In this document: positions 1-6,377 of the stretch, piece by piece | How positions within the stretch are numbered: position 1 is the stretch's first letter | Layout: each line of letters starts with the position of its first letter | Source of the DNA: Chitinophagaceae bacterium | Lineage (GTDB): Bacteria > Bacteroidota > Bacteroidia > Chitinophagales > Chitinophagaceae | Reading direction: 5' to 3' | Length of the DNA: 10,492 nt | Assembly (NCBI GenBank): GCA_019747455.1 | Contig: JAIEQT010000277.1 | Span: 1 to 10,492, forward strand | The notes under the pieces: model-generated | Database searches by the model: none | The model's input: only the letters and a program-made list of their open reading frames with translations | What the model was told of the DNA's origin: nothing | Made by a program: the position numbers and the translations under genes

Positions 1-1361
1 GCAGCGGCACTAAAGGTTGAATGTCCGGATATATAGGCAGGGAAATTAGGAACACCGGTATTCGTTTTAATAGAAGGATCCATTTGAGAAGGGCGCGGAT
101 TAAAATAAGCATACTTGGTATCCCAACATGTAATGCCGGCGTCCATCATGGCCATGTTCAGTAATGCCAGATTTCTGGCCCAACGTACTTCACTAAAATT
201 AAGACCTATGAAATCATCAGCAGCAATGGCATTCCAATGTCCGGGAGGAGTATACGTGCCCACGCCATCTGCCCAAAATGCCACTATTCTTTTTTGTTCG
301 CGAGTAGCATTATCAGCGAAATTTTTAATTTCTGCCAACTCGCGTTTAAACTGGTCGGAACTGGTAGAAGGAGGTGCAGCAGGACGAATGGCAATGGTTG
401 TTAGAGAATCAAATAAAAAAGGACGAACCTTACTAAAGAGAGGTAACATGGGCGGACGTTTAGGAGATTCTAAACTGATCCAAGGCGTTTCGCCTGTTGC
501 GGCTGTTGTGGATTCTAAGGCTGCCCATTGTGCCGGTGTACCTACAGCTCTACCCATATTATCATTAGCTGCACGCGCAATCACTTTGGTTGCAACAGCT
601 CTACCAAGGCTTTCACCTGCATCCATATCGCTTCTGGTATTCATTCCTGCCATAATCCGATATAATTTATGTTCATCCGCCTTTTGCTGTATATACGCTA
701 CATCTGCCGGAAATAACAACTTTAACATTTCAACCGTAACGGCATACACGGTTGCATCTTCACTCGGATAAGAGGCCAAATCGCTGGTAGGTACCAAAGG
801 TTTAATAGCAGCATCAACTTTATAAGGGGCCACTCTATTGTACTGACGCTTATAGAAATAAGCAGCCACTAATGCATCATATTGCGCAACACTTACATAA
901 GCATAAGCACGTGCTGCATAAGGTGGGTTCGAAAAAGGGAATTGTGGGTATCCAAAAGGATTGGCCGCACTTGGAATAGGATAGCTACCATCATCGTTTT
1001 GATATGGCGGTAAGTTTCGCTTCGCTACCAATTCTCTCATGATTTCATTCCAACGCAATACCGCACCTGCACTCCAATAATTAATGATCGCTTGTTGCGC
1101 TGGTGTTATATTTTGCTGATACCCTTTAATTTCATTGAGTTCACGCAAATAAGCAGCATTGTTTGTAGGTAAGGGTGCAGCCAGTGAAAACTCATTGGCG
1201 GTTGTAAGTAGTACCGGCTTCCAATCGCCCGCATTCAAATCGATATTCGTAGGGTTGAGTGTAGGATATGCATTACTACGATCATCCAAGGTTTGCTTAC
1301 AACTACTTAATATGAGTAAAGAAGCAGTAAAAGCAGCTATATATGTATTTGTAATTTTCAT
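1..1361 (-). CDS. Vanadium-dependent haloperoxidase / PAP2 superfamily lipoprotein, 3' end missing (VHPO-1)
   Basis: The frame is open from an ATG at 1361 to the left edge (453 codons visible; C-terminus outside). The product starts with a lipoprotein signal: a hydrophobic stretch over residues 7-19, lipobox LSSC, acylated Cys21. An all-helical N-terminal region contains NPPYAARAYAYVSVAQYDA, a helix whose pattern recurs in the other two VHPO-like proteins here. Near the edge are the family's active-site signatures: K416 and R423 in KYAYFNPRP (K-x6-RP), then S445-G446-H447 in YISGHST. The last motif, with the catalytic Arg/His pair, would lie beyond the window. These residues bind vanadate in haloperoxidases or phosphate in PAP2 acid phosphatases, so the reaction is uncertain. 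It is the most divergent of the three paralogs. The start lies 6 bp after the barrel gene's stop, so it is probably the distal gene of the same operon. The lipoprotein signal suggests an envelope location. Confidence 0.88.
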   Translation of the reverse strand, partial: MKITNTYIAAFTASLLILSSCKQTLDDRSNAYPTLNPTNIDLNAGDWKPVLLTTANEFSLAAPLPTNNAAYLRELNEIKGYQQNITPAQQAIINYWSAGAVLRWNEIMRELVAKRNLPPYQNDDGSYPIPSAANPFGYPQFPFSNPPYAARAYAYVSVAQYDALVAAYFYKRQYNRVAPYKVDAAIKPLVPTSDLASYPSEDATVYAVTVEMLKLLFPADVAYIQQKADEHKLYRIMAGMNTRSDMDAGESLGRAVATKVIARAANDNMGRAVGTPAQWAALESTTAATGETPWISLESPKRPPMLPLFSKVRPFLFDSLTTIAIRPAAPPSTSSDQFKRELAEIKNFADNATREQKRIVAFWADGVGTYTPPGHWNAIAADDFIGLNFSEVRWARNLALLNMAMMDAGITCWDTKYAYFNPRPSQMDPSIKTNTGVPNFPAYISGHSTFSAA

Positions 1362-1367
1362 AATAAA

Positions 1368-2312
1368 TTATTTTTTGTCTTTTGAATCACTTTTCTTCTT
1401 CTTCGTAAAATCGATAATATAAAATACGCCGGCACTTATACTGGTTGATTGTCCTATATTTCTACCAGCTATTGTAAACATAGTATTACCTATCAGTGAA
1501 AGTTCTTCCATTTTAGGAACCGTATATTTTATATTCGCACCAATACGTGTTGCATTCATTTGATTACTCGGGAAGGGCATATTGTTGCGTGTAATATCAA
1601 AGCCGCCATTGGTTTGGATAATATCGGCTATACCTTCAGCTATCAACCGGGAACTTCTGTAACCCGCGCGAATATTGTAGTTCACCGTATTGGGCATCCA
1701 TACTTTATTGGTATAGTGCATTTCTGTAGTATAATAAGCATTTCTATCAATGCTGATATTACTTCTTACTGCATAAGCTGCAGAAGCCGTTACAAATAAG
1801 TTTTTTACCTGATAGTCTACCATTAATCTACCGGTAGCATTTGTAGCATGAAGTCCGATAGAGAGTGGTAAAAAATCGGCCACATAATTAGAGGCAGGTG
1901 TAGAGAAACCGCCTAATGCATATAGTGAAAAAGTACCTTTACCTAATTTTTTTTCAATAGGCATCCATTTTACCATCAACGAAAAATCTTGAATGCCTTT
2001 TTATCCGGCTAATGTACCCGCCGAAGCTTTAGTAGTAACATAGGGTAATGAAAATAAAATATTCACATTATCCTTCAACCCATAATTCCCCATGATACCG
2101 ATCATTTGGGTACTTACGGTTCCAAGGTTCAGGTTATTTCGGCGAAGTGTTCCTTCCCAATAATAATCCCATTTACTGCTGGTGTACATGAGTCCACCGC
2201 AGAAATTATTTTTACTCATCATAATGGCATCTACATCTGTTTGGGCAGAAGATTGTAGCATGCATAAGGATAAAGAAAGACATAGGAATGTCTTTAAGCA
2301 GTAATGTTTCAT
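1368..2312 (-). pseudogene. Outer-membrane beta-barrel protein interrupted by an in-frame TAA
   Basis: One continuous reading frame of 315 codons (ATG at 2312, final TAA at 1370-1368) is split by a TAA at 2003-2001, after codon 103. Both halves are in the same frame, so this is a point nonsense change and not a frameshift. The N-terminus has a Sec signal peptide with likely cleavage near SSA-Q (residues 21-24). The rest alternates polar and hydrophobic residues with aromatic girdles, as in a transmembrane barrel. The last strand ends FYIIDF, followed by an unusual lysine-rich tail. It resembles the MetA-like phenol-degradation or transporter barrel families, but I recognise it only at fold level. 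The bases after the stop encode KGIQDFSLMVKW, which continues the barrel pattern. CAA (Gln) to TAA is the simplest single change. A TTG/ATG pair at 1979/1976 could restart translation, but without a signal peptide. It sits 11 bp after VHPO-2 and 6 bp before VHPO-1. Alternatives are a sequencing error or readthrough. Confidence 0.8.
2001..2003 (-). other. Internal in-frame stop codon (TAA) in the barrel gene
   Basis: Read on the minus strand, the codons around it are GCC GGA TAA AAA GGC ATT CAA. Translation on both sides stays in one frame from 2312 to 1368 and gives a coherent barrel-like protein. The base after the stop is A, which favours efficient termination. Neighbouring genes use CAA/CAG for Gln and end with TAA, so a genome-wide reassignment of TAA is excluded. 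Confidence 0.85.
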
Positions 2313-2323
2313 TCGTTATTGTA

Positions 2324-3649
2324 TTATTTTTTCATTTTCAAACGGTCTACTATAAGTGTTCCCACTTTTCGACCAATCTCAGTGCTAACAATGCAGGAGT
2401 TGTGAAAATGTAAGCCGCCATAAAACCTGGCCCAGTTATTTTCTTCTGCAGCATGCCTAAAAGAGCGAAAAGATCTATTAGCGATACCAAATTCTATTTC
2501 GGTAGAATCGGTATAGCTAAAATTGTCTCCAAAAACACTGGTAAGTGCTTCTGCGGCAGCGGAAGAAATGGTTGAATGTCCGCATGTATATTCAGGGAAA
2601 GCCGGTGTTTGTAAATAAGGCCTCCAATTGATATCTATATACTTGTTGATCACTGTTTCCGGGCGGGCTGTATTGTACTTATACTTTACATACCAGCATT
2701 GAATAAACCCATCGAATAAGGCAATAGCTGTTTTAGCCACTGCATATACGGTGGTATTGTAATCGGCTTTTGCTTGTTTGGCAGCAATACCCACCACACT
2801 CATCCAATGACCGGGAGGTGAGAATTTTTTACTACCATACATAACATGACCAGTTACATTCATTTTAAAAGGATTATCATCCCAAAACTCTGCCATATGG
2901 CGTTGATCGGGAGTTAGGCTATCTACTGCATTTTTTATAGCAGCTACCTCCTGATAATATTTACTGTTTTTATCGGAGATATTAAAAGCTGGTGGCGGTG
3001 CAGGTTGATAAATACCGGCACTATCAATAACCATCGGTCTTATTTCTTTCCAATGTGGCTCTGCCGCAGAAGCGTATAGCGGTGGTGTAGGAACCCATCG
3101 TCCGGGCACATCCATCACCATATATCTTTCTGCTGTTCGTGTTTGTAAATAATTATCCTTCTTACTCCAGCGAATGATTTGCATACTAATACTATCTGCA
3201 AAAGCAGTAGTATTTTTTTCAACACTAGCTGGTAGCCCCTTATCTCTGGCCACTTGTAGTATACTGTCTTTGTACAGTTTCATACTTCCCTCGGGAAAGG
3301 TAACGGCTTCTCCTACTTTAATATAAGCTAAAAGTGCAGCTAACTCAATATCTGTTTCTTTGGTAACGGGCAAACTTGTGACCTTTTGTAACCCATTTAA
3401 TTGTCCGGCTAAAGATTGATATTGTGCCGGAAAGCCTGCTGCCACTACCTCGTAGGCCGCTATTGCGGCATACGCATAGTTGCGGGATGCTACCATGGGT
3501 GGAAAATTATTACCCATTACAACCGTACTCAATTCATGTACTGTTGTACTAAATAAAGTAGGATTATGTAGATAATTTTTATACTCGTTACTGTTTTTGC
3601 AAGCACAGATACTCACAACTAAAACAGCTCCAAAGAGGAACTTTTTCAT
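2324..3649 (-). CDS. Vanadium-dependent haloperoxidase / PAP2 superfamily lipoprotein (VHPO-2)
   Basis: A complete 441-residue protein, a usual length for bacterial VHPO-like proteins. Residues 4-16 are hydrophobic and lead to lipobox ICAC with Cys17, so it is probably an envelope lipoprotein. An N-terminal helical region contains PPMVASRNYAYAAIAAYE (about 50-67), shared with VHPO-3. The C-terminal third carries the catalytic set: K322 and R329 in KYKYNTARP, then EYTCGHST with G357-H358, then R408 and H414 in ARFYGGLHF. These correspond to the Lys/Arg, Ser-Gly-His and Arg/His groups that hold vanadate in haloperoxidases or phosphate in PAP2 phosphatases. The position usually occupied by Ser in SGH is Cys356, a notable substitution. 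It starts at the ATG at 3649, 49 bp after the small unknown gene, and ends 11 bp before the barrel gene. The substrate, and whether it oxidises halide or cleaves phosphate esters, cannot be read from sequence. Confidence 0.9.
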   Translation of the reverse strand: MKKFLFGAVLVVSICACKNSNEYKNYLHNPTLFSTTVHELSTVVMGNNFPPMVASRNYAYAAIAAYEVVAAGFPAQYQSLAGQLNGLQKVTSLPVTKETDIELAALLAYIKVGEAVTFPEGSMKLYKDSILQVARDKGLPASVEKNTTAFADSISMQIIRWSKKDNYLQTRTAERYMVMDVPGRWVPTPPLYASAAEPHWKEIRPMVIDSAGIYQPAPPPAFNISDKNSKYYQEVAAIKNAVDSLTPDQRHMAEFWDDNPFKMNVTGHVMYGSKKFSPPGHWMSVVGIAAKQAKADYNTTVYAVAKTAIALFDGFIQCWYVKYKYNTARPETVINKYIDINWRPYLQTPAFPEYTCGHSTISSAAAEALTSVFGDNFSYTDSTEIEFGIANRSFRSFRHAAEENNWARFYGGLHFHNSCIVSTEIGRKVGTLIVDRLKMKK

Positions 3650-3698
3650 GTACGTAAAGAAAATAATGAGAGGATGATTAATGCTTAATGTACCAGCA

Positions 3699-4259
3699 TT
3701 AAACCTGCGGGGGACGCTCTAATAATTTGCGGTGGTCTTCACCCAAAAACAGATTATGACTTACATACCAAATATTCGCCTCCGTATCACACCTAAACTG
3801 CCAAGAAAAAGCATGATCATTGGTGAAATCTGATAGTGAAAGCTTTGTTATGGATGGGTGAGAACTATTCGTTTTTTTTGTGCTGCTATTATTCGCAGTA
3901 AAATCATTGGCTAAGCGAAAGAATTCATCGCGGGCATTGCGGATGTTGGTTTTAGCAATGTTAGGCGTGTAGTATAACTCTAAATAATCTTGATAGAATC
4001 TACGCTTTACGTAGTTATAGGTTATCCCATTTACTTCTATACTACCGTTAACATGTTCAAATTCCTTACTGCTTGTACCATAAGGTAAGCTCATTGGTAT
4101 TTTTACGTAGAGTAAATTAGATTCTTCATACTGATTATCGTATAATGCTTCCTGCATCGCTATTTCAGCTTTTTGTTCTAAGTAGCTGGTTAGCACCCGA
4201 TAGCCCCCCCATGTAAAGAGAAGAACGGCAAGCATTAATATGGTAATCACTTTTTTCAA
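3699..4259 (-). CDS. Small membrane-anchored or exported protein of unknown function
   Basis: The product is 186 residues. Residues 4-20 form a single hydrophobic segment after an MKK start, with no lipobox Cys, so it is either an N-terminal anchor or an uncleaved signal. The soluble part has a conserved-looking core (KIPMSLPYGTSSKEFEHVNG, then EVNGITYNYVKRRF, about residues 53-88) and an Asn/Ser/Thr-rich linker near 117-134. I associate this core with a family of uncharacterised proteins in Chitinophagaceae, but know no function. The start is TTG at 4259: the preceding codon is TAG, and the first in-frame ATG (4235, codon 9) would remove the basic MKK and shorten the anchor, so TTG fits better. 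A run of seven G (coding strand, 4210-4204) falls in the anchor codons. It lies 20 bp after the GH65 stop and probably shares its transcript. Confidence 0.8.
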   Translation of the reverse strand: MKKVITILMLAVLLFTWGGYRVLTSYLEQKAEIAMQEALYDNQYEESNLLYVKIPMSLPYGTSSKEFEHVNGSIEVNGITYNYVKRRFYQDYLELYYTPNIAKTNIRNARDEFFRLANDFTANNSSTKKTNSSHPSITKLSLSDFTNDHAFSWQFRCDTEANIWYVSHNLFLGEDHRKLLERPPQV

Positions 4260-4279
4260 CTACACTAAAATAGGGATTT

Positions 4280-6307
4280 TTATTTAACTACAAATGTTTT
4301 GTTCTCTATACCAATACCGGTTAAGGTTAATTTTTTCCAATGCTTAGGTAGCGTAGATTTTATCTGGGTAACTCCGGTTGGGGTTATTTCCACACCACCA
4401 AAACCCATTAATATGCTTTGCAAAATGCCACCCGCCCCCGTAGTAAAATAAGGATTAGTGCCGCCTTTTGTTTCGGCTATAACCCGTAATGGTGGGTTAA
4501 GATTTGGAAGATAGGCATCCTGGAAGAAATGAAAAGCCTTATCCCCATCCCCAATTCTGGCATACAATAAAGCAAAGATAGCCTGCGTCATTGCGGGTGT
4601 ACCCTCTGTTGGCACACGGGTTTCGTAATATTCAAGATCTTTTTTGATTTGTTTAGGATCATTCACTTCTTTAAGCGGATACGCTAATAAGTTCACGTCA
4701 CCTTGTTTAATGCCTTCTCCGTTATAAGTAGCATGTTCTCTGGTTACCCCATTATCAAATTTGAGAACGGGAATATTTTGTGCAACCAATTTCCAATCAG
4801 CATCGGGCTTAACACCCAATAATAGGGCGGCATCGGTAGCATAATTCAACACTGCTTTAGCAGCGGCATTCGTCCAGGCATTATTATCTACATTCTCCGC
4901 CCACTCATCGGCAGCCACCACATTTTTAATATCATATTTTCCGGGTCCGTTTCTTTCAACCCTGCTTGCCCAAAAATCAGCGGTTTCTTTTAATATAGGC
5001 CATCCTTTTTCGCGTAGCCAATCTTTATCTTGCGTTACACAATAATAATTCCATGCGGCAATACCAACACAGGCCGTAATATGATGCTCAAAAGGACCAC
5101 TCAAAGCCCATACCGGTGTTTCTTCAACGCCTGTTCCCGCACTTTCCCAGGGAAACATGGCTCCTTTATAACCATGATTAAAAGCATTTTTCTTAGCTGC
5201 AGTCAACCGCTGAAACCTATACTCCACCATACTCTTAGCCATTTCGGGATGCAATACCAATAAGGCCGGATACATCCATAATTCCGTGTCCCAAAATACA
5301 TGTCCATTATATCCTAATCCACTTAAACCCATAGGCGAAGGACTCATATCACTACCTTCCCGAGTAAAAGAATATAAGTGATATAACATACTCCTTATAT
5401 CTTGTTGCGATTGCGGATCTCCTTCAATCTGAATATCACTTTTCCATAATTGCGCCCACGCTTTTTGATGAAATGATAATAACCGATCTCTACCTTCTAA
5501 TTTCGCGAAGATGGTCATACGCTCTGCCTCATTCAGTGGGTCATCGTGATGTGCACTGGTGATGGAAGATCCGGCAATAGAGAACTGATAAGACTCCCCG
5601 GCTTTTAGCTTTTTAGTAAACTTCATCAAATGCATATTATTATCCCACATTTCATGAATTACGCGAGGCTCTGAACCATGTTGTTCTGAAAACAAAAAAG
5701 TATTAGAAGCACACATCAGTAATTTTCCGGTAGGGCTCTTCGCTGAAGATGTAAGCAAACTAATGGTAACATGAGGCCTATCAATTTCATTATAATAATT
5801 CTGAACATCTTTCAAGGCATCGGGCGCTTCCATTACACTGGCAGCATTAATAGTAATATCTTTCTTCGGTGTAACCTTTACATCCATTAAAACGGTGAAA
5901 GGTAAATGTCGCAAGGAATAATAGGTATAACTGATAGTGGCTTTATCTCCATAGTTGAAAGAGCAGGTAAAAGAAGCCTTTTGCATATCCAACTCCTGAC
6001 GCATATTTTGTACATCGGCTACAGAAATACTTCTTCCATCTATACCTAGCTGCATATTTAGGAGGTTAAAACTCCTAAGAAAATTGCTCACCCTGCCGCG
6101 TCCATACAGATCATAAGCACCCGCTAATACTACATCTTTTACCTTAAAGGGCTCTGGTGATGATACAATCCCGATCATACCATTAGCTACCGTAATTCCA
6201 TAATAATTAGCCGGATTGATATTGGTTGCAGTAATTTTCCAGGGGTCTTGTGCTAATAATGCCACCCCTAAAAAAAGCGCAGTACAAAAGGCAAACAATC
6301 GTTTCAT
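4280..6307 (-). CDS. Secreted glycoside hydrolase family 65 alpha-glucosidase (kojibiose-hydrolase type)
   Basis: A 675-residue protein with a Sec signal peptide (residues 1-20, cleavage near LLAQ-DPW) and no lipobox, so it is probably periplasmic or secreted. An N-terminal beta-sandwich of about 270 residues precedes an (alpha/alpha)6 barrel and a short C-terminal beta-region. GH65 signatures are GHVFWDTELWMYP (D340), AADEWAENVDNNAWTN (E468, proposed general acid) and RVIAETKGG (E612, proposed general base). The 144-residue spacing between E468 and E612 matches the catalytic pairs I recall for Flavobacterium johnsoniae kojibiose hydrolase FjGH65A (E472/E616) and human PGGHG (E430/E574). The phosphate-binding H-x-x-S-L-S type motif of GH65 phosphorylases is not seen (TEGTPAMTQ stands in that region). 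Hydrolysis of an alpha-1,2-glucosidic linkage is therefore the best guess; the exact substrate is open. It is the first gene of the leftward block, and its link to the VHPO genes is unexplained. Confidence 0.9.
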   Translation of the reverse strand: MKRLFAFCTALFLGVALLAQDPWKITATNINPANYYGITVANGMIGIVSSPEPFKVKDVVLAGAYDLYGRGRVSNFLRSFNLLNMQLGIDGRSISVADVQNMRQELDMQKASFTCSFNYGDKATISYTYYSLRHLPFTVLMDVKVTPKKDITINAASVMEAPDALKDVQNYYNEIDRPHVTISLLTSSAKSPTGKLLMCASNTFLFSEQHGSEPRVIHEMWDNNMHLMKFTKKLKAGESYQFSIAGSSITSAHHDDPLNEAERMTIFAKLEGRDRLLSFHQKAWAQLWKSDIQIEGDPQSQQDIRSMLYHLYSFTREGSDMSPSPMGLSGLGYNGHVFWDTELWMYPALLVLHPEMAKSMVEYRFQRLTAAKKNAFNHGYKGAMFPWESAGTGVEETPVWALSGPFEHHITACVGIAAWNYYCVTQDKDWLREKGWPILKETADFWASRVERNGPGKYDIKNVVAADEWAENVDNNAWTNAAAKAVLNYATDAALLLGVKPDADWKLVAQNIPVLKFDNGVTREHATYNGEGIKQGDVNLLAYPLKEVNDPKQIKKDLEYYETRVPTEGTPAMTQAIFALLYARIGDGDKAFHFFQDAYLPNLNPPLRVIAETKGGTNPYFTTGAGGILQSILMGFGGVEITPTGVTQIKSTLPKHWKKLTLTGIGIENKTFVVK

Positions 6308-6338
6308 AAATGCTTATTTTGCAAGTTATACAGAGACT

Positions 6339-6346
6339 CAAATCTA
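6339..6346 (-). promoter_or_regulatory. Candidate Bacteroidota -7 box for the leftward operon
   Basis: On the minus strand this reads TAGATTTG, an exact match to the TAnnTTTG consensus of the Bacteroidota housekeeping sigma factor. It would place the transcript start near 6332-6333, about 25 bases before the GH65 ATG at 6307. No clear TTG is found at the usual -33 distance, so the call rests on the -7 match and position alone. The 70-bp divergent gap (6308-6377) must also hold signals for the plus-strand gene. The nearest plus-strand candidate there is TTATTTTG at 6314-6321, a 7 of 8 match that lacks the important A. Confidence 0.5.
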
Positions 6347-6377
6347 TCCATAAAAACTGGAAGAGAAATACTTGTTC

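Noticed and set aside
115..771. Open plus-strand frame of about 218 codons
   Set aside because: It lies wholly antisense to VHPO-1, which has a lipobox and the K-x6-RP and SGH motifs. The plus-strand translation shows no recognisable family, so it is a shadow.
1368..1979. A separate gene starting at the TTG/ATG pair at 1979/1976
   Set aside because: It has no signal peptide, is in the same frame as the upstream fragment and continues its barrel pattern. It is better read as the 3' part of one broken gene.
2001..2003. Reassignment of TAA to an amino acid in this genome
   Set aside because: TAA ends the GH65, small unknown, VHPO-2 and FG-GAP genes at sensible places, so TAA functions as stop here.
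3678..3702. Inverted repeat TTAATGC / GCATTAA around the stop of the small unknown gene, considered as a terminator
   Set aside because: The stem is only 7 bp, AT-rich, with an 11-base loop, and no T-run follows directly on the minus strand. The downstream VHPO-2 gene is close, so readthrough is more likely.
4280..6307. GH65 phosphorylase (maltose, trehalose or kojibiose phosphorylase)
   Set aside because: The phosphate-binding HxxSLS-type motif is not seen, a second carboxylate fits the hydrolase pair, and a Sec signal peptide argues against a cytosolic phosphorylase.
6372..6377. TTG at 6372 as the start of the FG-GAP gene
   Set aside because: The ATG at 6378 gives MKKYFFLL with a normal lipoprotein signal. 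The TTG adds only two residues before the Lys pair and needs a rare start codon.
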